Shown here: positions 1 through 5,728 of the stretch, piece by piece
How positions within the stretch are numbered: position 1 is the first letter of the stretch
How the letters are laid out: each line of letters begins with the position of its first letter
From: Microcaldota archaeon
GTDB lineage: Archaea > Micrarchaeota > Micrarchaeia > Micrarchaeales > CABMGC01
Reading direction: 5' to 3'
Assembly: GCA_030040265.1 (NCBI GenBank)
Contig: JASHUB010000032.1
Coordinates: 1 to 11,878, forward strand
Length of the DNA: 11,878 nucleotides
Program-made: the position numbers and the translations under genes
The notes under the pieces: generated by a model
Told to the model about the DNA's origin: nothing
Databases searched by the model: none
What the model saw: only the letters and a program-made list of their open reading frames with translations

Positions 1-815
1 ATCACGTACCAGCCTGCAGTCGCGGTGCCGAATGCTCCTGTGCGTGTGCTCCATAACAGGGTGCCGTTCTTTGGCTGTGGGAGGCCGGAGCCTATGGCAA
101 AGTAATCAGACATGCCATTGGTCTCCTCGATTCCGTACGGGTTAATCGCGTTCACAGCGCTATATGCGCCGTAGCCGATGTACGACGTGCCGTTGAGAAC
201 GTCGGTGAAAGCCGACCCGCTCAGGTAGGAGAGCCTGAAGAACGTGACCGGGGCCATATCCTGGGCTGAAGTTGCGTTCGACACCTCTGCCATCGCGACA
301 GGGTACGCGGCGATGGGGGTCGAGTTCGATATGGTGACGTTGCCGAGAGGGAATCCGTTCATGAAGAAGGTCCAGGTGTCGCCGTTGGACGTGAAGCTGT
401 AGTCGTTTATGCTGCCGTAAGGGCCGGCCGACCCTTCAGGGCCGACGGCCCCAAGGAATCCGGTCGATGCGTTGTTCGGGAAGTACTCGTAGAACCATTC
501 TGCGTCTCCCGCGGTTATGTTCTCATTCTTGCTGCAGCCGGACGGACCGCACTGGACCGGATAGGACGCGTTCTCGCTCTCTATCAGGTACCCCACCTGG
601 ACGAAGCCGCCATTCCTGAGCGCCTGGCCCACCCAGAAGCCTGCGGAGCCGCTGGTGAGATGCTGTTTAACTGTCTCTATGTAGACGCTGGCACCGTTGT
701 TCGGCAGCGTGTAACCGCCTGCCACCGCCCCTGTCTGGAACCAGTATTGGGCGTGCGCCGTTCCCAATGCGGTGATTGCGAAGAGAAGCGCGATGAATGC
801 GTTAAGCCCTTTCAT
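1..815 (-). CDS. Secreted, sequon-rich protein, 3' end cut by window edge
   Basis: The frame stays open from the ATG at 813-815 to the left edge, giving 271 complete codons with no stop. The N-terminus is a clear Sec signal peptide (MKGLNAFIALLFAITALGTA, then HA|Q, likely cleavage after residue 22). The mature part is rich in Gly, Tyr, Ser and Asn and carries eight N-x-S/T sequons (N82, N99, N115, N159, N164, N180, N208, N250), which suggests archaeal N-glycosylation. Only two cysteines are visible (C89, C94), possibly a disulfide. The segment around residues 60-110 (WVGQALRNGG, FVQVGYLIES, AEWFYEYFP) recalls beta-sandwich folds such as neprosin/eqolisin or concanavalin-like proteins, but this is a weak impression and no active site is claimed. 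The start overlaps the end of dtdA by 14 nt, so the two are probably co-transcribed. Function unknown. Confidence 0.8.
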   Translation of the reverse strand, partial: MKGLNAFIALLFAITALGTAHAQYWFQTGAVAGGYTLPNNGASVYIETVKQHLTSGSAGFWVGQALRNGGFVQVGYLIESENASYPVQCGPSGCSKNENITAGDAEWFYEYFPNNASTGFLGAVGPEGSAGPYGSINDYSFTSNGDTWTFFMNGFPLGNVTISNSTPIAAYPVAMAEVSNATSAQDMAPVTFFRLSYLSGSAFTDVLNGTSYIGYGAYSAVNAINPYGIEETNGMSDYFAIGSGLPQPKNGTLLWSTRTGAFGTATAGWYV

Positions 816-1614
816 AGTCAAGCCCCATCTCATCGAGTTTCTTCACTATCGCGGTCCTCACCGGGGATCCGACGCTCTTCCAGTCTATGACAGCGCCATC
901 CACCTTCTCCATCGTCTTCGAGACGGCCTGCGAGAGCATTCCGAGGTTATCGCTGCCGTCGTCGTTCATTATGCCGTGCTTCGGCATGATGTGCGAGAAC
1001 GCGTAGCCCTTCTCGAGCGCCAGCGCTGTGAACTTCGACGGATAGTGGACTCCGCCTATGCCCAGCACAATCTTGGCGCAGTCCACGTTCCCGTCCAGGT
1101 AGTCTATCATCGAGCTGTAGAACGCTTCTGCTGCAAGCGCGGCAGCCTTCTTGTCCTTCTGTGCCTCCCTGTCTCCGCCTACCTCAACGAACAGCGATGG
1201 TTTCGTTATGGTAGGGCCGTGGTGCGTCGCCTCATATGTCTTGTCGTGAGATGGCGCATCGACTTTCGATATCGACCGCAGCGCGGAGAGCATCGCTGTC
1301 GCGGCTGCTGTTGAAAGGGTCTTTGGCTGCCCGCCAAGCTCGGCCTTGTTCCAGTTGCCGGTCGGATGCGTGGTCATGGCCGGCCTTCCGGCTGCGCTGA
1401 AGTGGCTGGAAAGGAAGTAAATCACGTCTCCAGGAAACGAATCGGCGGACTCGGCGCTTATCAGCTCTGAGCTTATCTCGTACATCCGCATCTTGTCGGC
1501 TTCGAAGAACCTGCCGTCCTTCCCGGAACGCTCCTCGAAGTCGTGGTTCGCGATTATGTGCTCTGCCATGTTGCGCGACGGCTCGTTGTTGATGTTGTAG
1601 ACCATGGCGATCAT
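802..1614 (-). CDS. dtdA: D-aminoacyl-tRNA deacylase (DtdA/GEK1 family)
   Basis: Hydrolyses D-amino acids mis-attached to tRNA, a cytosolic proofreading step that protects translation. This is the archaeal/plant type, unrelated to bacterial Dtd1. From the chosen start it is 270 aa, the usual family length. Conserved blocks appear in order: SSHFSAAGRPAMTTHPTGNW (69-88), EATHHGPT (128-135), SLFVEVGG (140-147), GIGGVHYPSKFT (185-196) and SHIMPKHG (207-214). The His-rich blocks are the expected zinc/catalytic residues of the family. The start at 1612-1614 is preferred because a TATA element lies at 1647-1652, placing transcription start near 1623; a second ATG at 1603-1605 is possible. The frame extends upstream to 1668, but that would begin before the TATA box. 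Its stop overlaps the downstream secreted-protein start. Confidence 0.93.
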   Translation of the reverse strand: MIAMVYNINNEPSRNMAEHIIANHDFEERSGKDGRFFEADKMRMYEISSELISAESADSFPGDVIYFLSSHFSAAGRPAMTTHPTGNWNKAELGGQPKTLSTAAATAMLSALRSISKVDAPSHDKTYEATHHGPTITKPSLFVEVGGDREAQKDKKAAALAAEAFYSSMIDYLDGNVDCAKIVLGIGGVHYPSKFTALALEKGYAFSHIMPKHGIMNDDGSDNLGMLSQAVSKTMEKVDGAVIDWKSVGSPVRTAIVKKLDEMGLDYERA

Positions 1615-1633
1615 GAATGAGCACCGCTTAATA

Positions 1634-1915
1634 ATGCCCGCTTCGGTATATAGACTTGTGTACGACAACCTTGCTTACATCGGCATCGGGCTTATAGTGG
1701 CGGGTTTCCTGGCGCTCGTCGCGTTCAGCCTGCTCAGCGTGCCGCCGGGTCAGAGCAGCAACAGCACCAAGGTAGGGGGAGTCATAGTGATCGGCTTTCT
1801 TCCAATAGTGATTGGGAACAGCAGCACCGCGATCTTTCTCGCCATTGCAATTGCGGTTGTCATTATTGTGCTCATCTTGATTTACCTCTATTTTATATCG
1901 AGAAGCGCGAGGTAG
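1634..1915 (+). CDS. DUF131 family small membrane protein
   Basis: A 93-aa protein with three hydrophobic segments: about residues 13-35, 47-62 and 66-88. The middle block VGGVIVIGFLPIVIGNS (47-63) matches the pattern of the archaeal DUF131 (TIGR00304) family, GGVilIGPiPIvfG. Function unknown; it sits in the cytoplasmic membrane. The C-terminus is short and basic (SRSAR). The start is uncertain: ATG 1634 is the last ATG before TM1, ATGs at 1604 and 1613 would overlap dtdA on the other strand, and GTG 1658 is also in frame. The only clear TATA in the divergent gap (1647-1652) serves dtdA and is too close for this gene, so its promoter is not visible. It lies 73 nt upstream of the PCNA gene, which has its own promoter. 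Confidence 0.75.
   Translation: MPASVYRLVYDNLAYIGIGLIVAGFLALVAFSLLSVPPGQSSNSTKVGGVIVIGFLPIVIGNSSTAIFLAIAIAVVIIVLILIYLYFISRSAR
1647..1652 (-). promoter_or_regulatory. TATA box of dtdA
   Basis: TATATA, read on the minus strand within TCTATATACC. It lies about 33 nt upstream of the dtdA ATG at 1614, so transcription should begin near 1623 with a leader of about 9 nt. This argues against the longer upstream extension of dtdA to 1668. The element falls inside the proposed 5' end of the divergent DUF131 gene. Confidence 0.6.
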
Positions 1916-1932
1916 CGGTTCCCTAAAAAGCA

Positions 1933-1940
1933 TTTAAATA
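1933..1940 (+). promoter_or_regulatory. TATA box of the PCNA/primase cluster
   Basis: TTTAAATA preceded by an A-rich stretch (AAAAAGCA) that can act as BRE. It predicts transcription start near 1962 and a leader of about 26 nt before the PCNA ATG. A second TATA-like element, TATATTA at 1954-1960, would give an almost leaderless transcript and is a weaker candidate. Confidence 0.65.
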
Positions 1941-1988
1941 CTAATCGCTTGCATATATTATCACTAATTGCTAAAGGGGACAGGTACT

Positions 1989-2732
1989 ATGCTAGAGATA
2001 AAAATCGACAATGCCAAGTATTGGAGAGACTGCGTGGATTCGATAGTCAGCCTCGTTGATGAAGGTTCGTTCAACATATCAAGCGATGGCATAACCCTGA
2101 AGGCGATGGACCCTTCCGGAATCAGCATGGTCTCGTTCTTCATACCTGCAAAGGCGTTCTCGAAGTACACTGTTGACAAGGGCGTCAACGTAGGCCTCAA
2201 CCTGGAGAACCTGTCCAAGATACTCTCAAGGACGAGGGACAACGAGGCTCTCGTCATGAAGGACGCTGACAACAAGCTCAGCATGGAGTTCCTCGGCGCC
2301 AGCGCGAAGAGGAGGTACAAGCTGCAGATGATAGATGTCAAAAAGGGCGTAGAGAAGGAGCCGAACGTCGAGTTCGACGCGAAGGTCGAGATCAGCGGCG
2401 AGCCTCTGAAGGAGATAATCAAGGACGCAAGCCTCATCTCTTCTTACATAGCGTTCAAGGCGTCGAAGAACCAGTTCGTGATAAGCGCTCACGGGGATTC
2501 CGGAGAGCTTGAGGAAGTGCACGAGAACGACGGCGCAGTGATAAAGAAGGTCGACGCGGGGAAGAACGCGGAGGCGGTCTTCAACCTCGAATTCCTGGAG
2601 AACATGGTCAAGTCGTGCCCGAGCGGGAGTGCGATCAACATAGGGCTCAAGTCTAACGAGCCCCTGAAGCTGAACTACAAGATAGGCGAGGCTTCAGTGA
2701 CCTACTTCCTCGCGCCTTACATGGAGGAGTAG
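1989..2732 (+). CDS. pcn: PCNA DNA sliding clamp
   Basis: The homotrimeric ring that tethers DNA polymerase, FEN1, ligase and other replisome partners to DNA. The product is 247 aa, the usual archaeal length (about 245-250). The PCNA signature is seen at residues 34-48 (GITLKAMDPSGISMV). The interdomain connecting loop falls near residues 116-130, and the C-terminal strand ends TYFLAPYMEE, corresponding to the usual LAP..E tail. The start at 1989 has AGGT five bases upstream, and MLEIKIDNAKYW begins the first beta strand. An in-frame TTG at 1968 would add seven residues and is less likely. A TATA box at 1933-1940 fits a transcript start near 1962. The primase large-subunit gene follows after 10 nt, so the two are probably co-transcribed. 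Confidence 0.96.
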   Translation: MLEIKIDNAKYWRDCVDSIVSLVDEGSFNISSDGITLKAMDPSGISMVSFFIPAKAFSKYTVDKGVNVGLNLENLSKILSRTRDNEALVMKDADNKLSMEFLGASAKRRYKLQMIDVKKGVEKEPNVEFDAKVEISGEPLKEIIKDASLISSYIAFKASKNQFVISAHGDSGELEEVHENDGAVIKKVDAGKNAEAVFNLEFLENMVKSCPSGSAINIGLKSNEPLKLNYKIGEASVTYFLAPYMEE

Positions 2733-2742
2733 TCTCATCTTT

Positions 2743-3687
2743 ATGCCACAGCTGGACGAGGCGAAGCTTGACTTCGCCTACAGGTATCCCTTCACGAAGG
2801 AGGCGAAGGAGCTCGTCGAGCATGCCAACGTTACGGCGATAGACGAGAGGCTGCTCGCCGCAGGAAAGACGCGTGTGCAGAACGCGATAGACAAGGGCGA
2901 CATCCAGTTCTCCAAGACGTCCAACGCCGAGCTCAGGTACACGTATCTGATGAGCTACGTCTATGCGAGGATGCTGGTGAGCGCGCTGAACAACCTCACC
3001 GCCCTAGAGACGTATGTCTCTGCGGAGGCGAAGAGGTCGGCCGAGGCGTTCGCTGCTGACGAAGATGCAAACGCGTTCAGGGTCCTGAAGGCGGTCTTCC
3101 CGGAAGTCCACAAGACCGATTCTGGTTACAGGATGCCGTTCACTTCGCTGGTCAAGGTTTCGGGCAGGTCGAGGCTGTTCCCGCTGGCGCTGCAGGACCT
3201 CGAGAATGGGCTTGTCTACCTTGAACAGGCAGACATGCGCAGACTGGTCGAGATCGCCGTTAGGATGGAGTTGCGCAGGGGCCTTCCGATAAGCCAGCGC
3301 CAGCTGCCTAAAGAGGTGATTGCAGTCGCGAAGACCATAAAGGCGCCGGAGGTGAAGATAACAGAGGAAACTGGCGCACACAGCGGCAGGTACACCTGGA
3401 TCGAGAGGCTGCTCGCCACGCCAATCGCAGACGTAAGGCACAGGTCTGTCAACCTCATCCTTGCCCCGTATTTCGTGAACGTGAAGAAGATGGACGAGGA
3501 GAAGGCCGTGCAGGCCATAATGGCTTACATGGAGCGGTGCCGCCAGATAAATCCCGACACGAGGATCAACGAGACTTATATAAGGTACCAGTGCAGATAC
3601 TCAAAGAGCAAGGGGACCAAGCCATTGTCTCTGGAGCGGGCGAAGGACCTGCTCAAGAGCATGGTGGACCTCGAGATCGTGAGCTGA
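2743..3687 (+). CDS. priL: DNA primase large subunit, variant lacking Fe-S cysteines
   Basis: The non-catalytic subunit that partners PriS in making replication primers. The product is 314 aa. Residues 1-183 read as the helical PriL N-terminal region: YPFTKEAKELV (15-25), a Tyr-rich helix 66-82, SAEAKR (93-98) and an LENGLVYL...MELRRGLPI block (153-183). The C-terminal part (about 216-304) carries YTWIERLLATPIADVRHR, then VNLILAPYFVNVKKM, then CRQINPDTRIN and YIRYQCRYSK. This is closer to the PriX / primase C-terminal (PriCT-like) pattern than to a normal PriL C-terminal domain. The whole protein has only two cysteines (C266, C284), so the four-Cys [4Fe-4S] site of canonical PriL cannot be present. 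It follows PCNA by 10 nt, and the zinc micro-protein gene starts 4 nt after its stop. The identification as PriL is fairly secure; the PriX comparison is from memory of the pattern. Confidence 0.82.
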   Translation: MPQLDEAKLDFAYRYPFTKEAKELVEHANVTAIDERLLAAGKTRVQNAIDKGDIQFSKTSNAELRYTYLMSYVYARMLVSALNNLTALETYVSAEAKRSAEAFAADEDANAFRVLKAVFPEVHKTDSGYRMPFTSLVKVSGRSRLFPLALQDLENGLVYLEQADMRRLVEIAVRMELRRGLPISQRQLPKEVIAVAKTIKAPEVKITEETGAHSGRYTWIERLLATPIADVRHRSVNLILAPYFVNVKKMDEEKAVQAIMAYMERCRQINPDTRINETYIRYQCRYSKSKGTKPLSLERAKDLLKSMVDLEIVS

Positions 3688-3691
3688 TAAC

Positions 3692-3850
3692 TTGCCTGAC
3701 GTCGCTGCGCTGTGCCACATCTGCGGAATGCCATCCAAGCACACGTGCAAGATGTGCGGCAGGCCTGCTTGCGACATGCACTACGACCCTGCGAGCGGGC
3801 TCTGCTCCTCGTGCAAGGGAAGGGGCAGGACGATGAAGAGGCAGGTCTAA
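3692..3850 (+). CDS. 52-aa zinc micro-protein A (7 Cys + 1 His), TTG start
   Basis: A very small protein that is almost entirely a zinc-binding module. The ligand series is C8-x2-C11-x7-C19-x2-C22-x4-C27-x2-H30-x7-C38-x2-C41: four pairs, enough for two zinc ions in a cross-brace like those of HIT, B-box or AN1-type fingers. The tail is basic (KGRGRTMKRQV). The start must be the TTG at 3692: an in-frame TGA lies at 3680-3682, and the first in-frame ATG (3728) would lose the first Cys pair. GTGA at 3680-3683, eight bases before the TTG, can serve as ribosome binding site. It begins 4 nt after the primase large-subunit stop and has a 60-aa paralogue 30 nt downstream. The role is unknown; nucleic-acid or protein binding at the replisome is an inference from context. 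Confidence 0.82.
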   Translation: MPDVAALCHICGMPSKHTCKMCGRPACDMHYDPASGLCSSCKGRGRTMKRQV

Positions 3851-3880
3851 AAAAGAGAACTTCGATGTTAGTGTGATAGC

Positions 3881-4063
3881 ATGCCGAACATATTCAACCC
3901 GCCGAGGCAGGTGCATCCGCACTGCAACCTGTGCGGGAGGGAGGCGAAGCACAAGTGCAGGATCTGCGGCAGGGACGTGTGCGACAACCACTATGACAGC
4001 GTCACCGGCATGTGCCCGACCTGCAAAGGAAAGCCAAGAGTAGGGACAAGGGGGCAGTTCTAA
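3881..4063 (+). CDS. 60-aa zinc micro-protein B, paralogue of the upstream gene
   Basis: Carries exactly the same ligand spacing as the preceding 52-aa protein, starting at C15: C15, C18, C26, C29, C34, H37, C45, C48. It also shares the core CGR/CGM...K(H)KC..CGR..CD.HYD...G.C..CKG. The N-terminus is longer (MPNIFNPPRQVHPH) and the tail is Gly/Arg-rich (KPRVGTRGQF). The pattern points to a tandem duplication followed by divergence. Upstream, GTGATAGC places a GTGA site about 5 nt before the ATG. It is the last plus-strand gene of the PCNA/primase cluster, and a minus-strand gene converges with only 2 nt between the stops. Function unknown; two bound zinc ions are expected from the ligand count. 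Confidence 0.85.
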   Translation: MPNIFNPPRQVHPHCNLCGREAKHKCRICGRDVCDNHYDSVTGMCPTCKGKPRVGTRGQF

Positions 4064-4065
4064 AC

Positions 4066-4326
4066 CTACAGCGATGAGAAGTCGCCTGCAGAAGTGCCTT
4101 TGGGGAACGCGCGGCCGTTCTGCGCCTCGACCGGAAGCCCGATCTCGTTGGCCAGTCTCGACAGCTCGTTAGCGTCTATTAGCCGCTCGGTGTACAGCTC
4201 GGTGTAGGTTATGTTGCCGAGATTGGTCTTCCTCACTTTGAATGTGAGCTGCTGGTACATCCCCGACCGTATCACCTTGAGCTTTATGCTTCCGGCGCGG
4301 AGAGCCTCCTGCGCCTGCTGTGTCAT
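4066..4326 (-). CDS. Uncharacterised 86-aa protein
   Basis: Not recognised. The product MTQQAQEALRAGSIKLKVIR... is a small soluble protein with no membrane segment or cysteine. The middle (residues 14-50) alternates hydrophobic and polar residues like beta strands (IKLKVIRSGMYQQLTFKVRK, then ITYTELYTERLI). A helix (52-62) and a Gly/Pro/Ser-rich tail follow. The frame opens further upstream to 4404, but the ATG at 4324-4326 is preferred: it sits 10 nt after the stop of the preceding gene with GTGA about ten bases before it, and the upstream extension is low-complexity Arg/Ser read through the neighbour. It is probably the second gene of a two-gene unit with the 122-aa protein. Its stop lies 2 nt from that of the converging zinc micro-protein gene. 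Confidence 0.72.
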   Translation of the reverse strand: MTQQAQEALRAGSIKLKVIRSGMYQQLTFKVRKTNLGNITYTELYTERLIDANELSRLANEIGLPVEAQNGRAFPKGTSAGDFSSL

Positions 4327-4336
4327 CGCCAAAAAA

Positions 4337-4705
4337 TCACTGCTTCTTCGCCTTCCCCTTGAGCCACTTCGCGAGTTCCCTGTGCGGGGAGAATGCTCCC
4401 GCATCTATGACGCGTATCTTGACTCCTTTTAGGTGCTCCTCGTCAAGCTCGATCATTTCCTTGTAAACGGGCTGCTCTGTCCAGTAGACCTCGGCCCAGT
4501 GCTCCTTGCCGTTCAGGAAGTCCTTGGAGACATCCTCTACATCGAGTGGCAGCGTATAGTAGTTGAAAAGCACCCCTTCGGCCCAGAACAGCGGCCGGAC
4601 TATGCCCTGCGGAGTAAGGCTTGACTTAATCATCTCGCTGGTAGAGACCTTGTACACATGGTGCAGGACCAGCGTCTTAACTTCTGCCGACTGGATGTCG
4701 ACCAT
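4337..4705 (-). CDS. Uncharacterised 122-aa protein
   Basis: Not recognised. A soluble mixed alpha/beta protein with a notable aromatic content (FWAEGVLFNYYTLPLD at 40-55, HWAEVYWTEQPVYKEM at 69-84), a possible edge strand GVKIRVIDAGAF (94-105) and a basic C-terminus (WLKGKAKKQ). There is no cysteine and no membrane segment. The start at 4703-4705 has an excellent ribosome binding site: GGTGA at 4710-4714 with a 4-nt spacer. A TATA-like element (minus-strand CTTAATAA, 4741-4748) lies inside an inverted repeat just upstream. The 86-aa gene follows 10 nt downstream, so the pair is likely an operon. The aromatic-rich centre might bind a flat or hydrophobic ligand, but that is speculation. Confidence 0.78.
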   Translation of the reverse strand: MVDIQSAEVKTLVLHHVYKVSTSEMIKSSLTPQGIVRPLFWAEGVLFNYYTLPLDVEDVSKDFLNGKEHWAEVYWTEQPVYKEMIELDEEHLKGVKIRVIDAGAFSPHRELAKWLKGKAKKQ

Positions 4706-4733
4706 CCTTTCACCTTTGCAATGCTATATGCCT

Positions 4734-4762
4734 GCGAAGGTTATTAAGCTGGGTGCCTTCGC
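4734..4762 (-). promoter_or_regulatory. Promoter of the 122-aa gene inside a 7-bp inverted repeat
   Basis: Arms GCGAAGG (4734-4740) and CCTTCGC (4756-4762) are perfect complements 15 nt apart. The TATA-like element (minus CTTAATAA, 4741-4748) lies between them, directly after the stop of the 109-aa gene. It could be an operator around the TATA box or a small RNA hairpin at the end of the upstream transcript. No T-run follows, so a terminator is less likely. Confidence 0.4.
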
Positions 4763-4764
4763 CG

Positions 4765-5094
4765 TTATCTTGCCGCAGCGATCAGGGCGCGCGCCTTTGG
4801 ATTCTTTCCGGAAAGGTCCCTTGCGATCTGCCTGACCTGGTTCATGAGCCCTACGTCGACGACTATCCTTTGGCTGTGTATAGTCTCGACAGCTGGAAGA
4901 AGCGCATCTATCGCATTGTCGTGCTTGCCTTCTAGTGCGTATGCCCGCGCAGCTGGAAGCAGGTGCCTTAGCCCGCTCTCTGCGAAGCCCCTGTTGTTCG
5001 TCGCTCTTTCGGTCCCTATCTTAGAGAACCATTCTGTTCCAGCCTTTACATGGTCTACAGGCGAAAGATTGCCTGCTATTCTTGGTGCCGCCAT
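4765..5094 (-). CDS. Uncharacterised 109-aa helical protein
   Basis: Not recognised. The middle part (about residues 40-75: GLRHLLPAARAYALEGKHDN followed by AIDALLPAVETIHSQ) looks like a pair of amphipathic helices with the spacing of one TPR-like hairpin. A second helical block (83-94) and an Ala/Arg-rich end (ARALIAAAR) follow. There are no cysteines from the chosen start and no membrane segment. The start at 5092-5094 is chosen over the ATG at 5122-5124 because a strong TATA box at 5138-5145 places the transcript start near 5115, and GTGA sits five bases before the chosen ATG. It is flanked by an HExxH protein gene upstream and the 122-aa gene downstream, each with its own promoter-like element. 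A scaffold or adaptor role would be a guess. Confidence 0.75.
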   Translation of the reverse strand: MAAPRIAGNLSPVDHVKAGTEWFSKIGTERATNNRGFAESGLRHLLPAARAYALEGKHDNAIDALLPAVETIHSQRIVVDVGLMNQVRQIARDLSGKNPKARALIAAAR

Positions 5095-5137
5095 TGATAT
5101 CACATTTTTGCAATGACAGACCATTTGAAAGATGGGA

Positions 5138-5145
5138 TTTATATA
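5138..5145 (-). promoter_or_regulatory. TATA box of the 109-aa gene
   Basis: TATATAAA on the minus strand within GGTATATAAATCC. It predicts a transcript start near 5115, which excludes the ATG at 5124 and supports the ATG at 5094. Confidence 0.65.
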
Positions 5146-5156
5146 CCTTACGACAA

Positions 5157-5663
5157 TTAACGTGGCAGATGCATTCTTTTATAAAGCCGGTTCAGGTCTC
5201 CGTCGGTCATCCAGAACACGCGAAGGTACTCCTTTATCTCCTCCCTGCCCATCCCGAGCCTGTGCGCCTCCTGAGCAGCTGCCCTGTACGCCTCTATCTC
5301 GGTCGGCCGGTCGACATATTTGTACTTCGTGTCGAACAGGTTCTTGCCATCTAGGCGCTGTTGTATGTGCACCAGCTCGTGTATCGCGTCCAAGTAGAGG
5401 TCGAGCTTCGGCGCATCCTCCAGATACTCGACGCTCAGCATTATCCGGATGTTGTACTGGTCGACCCACATATACCCGGCCCCCTTCACCGGGGCGACGA
5501 GCAGCTTGGAGAGAGTGTTGCGTGTCTTGTCGCCGAATATGGCTCTTACAGCAGGGATCCTGTCGAATCCCTCGAAAATGTCCAAGAAAGTTCGTTCGCA
5601 GCGCAGCACGCGACGGTGCAGTTTTACCTTGGCGAGTTCTCTTGAGACCTTGTTCCTTTGCAT
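5157..5663 (-). CDS. HExxH zinc metallopeptidase-like protein
   Basis: A 168-aa soluble protein with a zincin-like helix. Counting from the upstream ATG at 5675, AIHELVHIQQ spans 98-106 with HELVH at 99-103, giving two His ligands and the catalytic Glu; RPTEIEAYRAAAQEA (123-137) offers Glu residues as a third ligand. The N-terminal part is basic and probably helical, followed by strands (GYMWVDQYNIRIMLSVEYL). This order, strands then HExxH then a downstream Glu, fits compact gluzincin-type domains, but I cannot name a family. The ATG at 5661-5663 is favoured: GAGGC lies 3 nt before it, and the TATA-like element at 5694-5701 puts transcription start near 5672. No signal peptide is present, so it should act in the cytoplasm. 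Whether it cleaves peptides is unproven. Confidence 0.75.
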   Translation of the reverse strand: MQRNKVSRELAKVKLHRRVLRCERTFLDIFEGFDRIPAVRAIFGDKTRNTLSKLLVAPVKGAGYMWVDQYNIRIMLSVEYLEDAPKLDLYLDAIHELVHIQQRLDGKNLFDTKYKYVDRPTEIEAYRAAAQEAHRLGMGREEIKEYLRVFWMTDGDLNRLYKRMHLPR

Positions 5664-5693
5664 TACGCCTCGCATTACAAATCCATGATAAGA

Positions 5694-5701
5694 ATTAAAA
5701 T
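5694..5701. promoter_or_regulatory. Possible shared divergent TATA element
   Basis: ATTAAAAT in the 65-bp gap between the HExxH gene (minus) and the 7-TM gene (plus). Read on plus it predicts a start near 5723, six bases before the 7-TM ATG. Read on minus it predicts a start near 5672, nine bases before the favoured HExxH ATG. No other AT-rich box is present, so one element may serve both directions. Confidence 0.45.
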
Positions 5702-5728
5702 CTATGTTGACAAGACTATTACGTTGAT

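Noticed and set aside
772..1314. A 180-codon plus-strand open frame across the dtdA region
   Set aside because: It lies antisense to dtdA, whose product has clear family motifs. The translation is Arg/Leu/Cys-rich without any recognisable domain, typical of a shadow frame in GC-rich DNA.
3653..3991. A 112-codon minus-strand frame opposite the zinc micro-protein genes
   Set aside because: The plus strand shows two paralogous proteins with identical ligand spacing there, which cannot arise by chance; the antisense frame is a by-product.
4734..4762. Inverted repeat as an intrinsic terminator of the 109-aa gene
   Set aside because: No T-run follows on the minus strand, the loop is 15 nt and the arms flank a TATA-like box, so an operator is at least as likely.
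5132..5698. A 188-codon plus-strand open frame
   Set aside because: It is antisense to the HExxH gene. Its translation is a Pro/Arg/Ser-rich string with no domain, and it starts inside the promoter region of the minus-strand gene.
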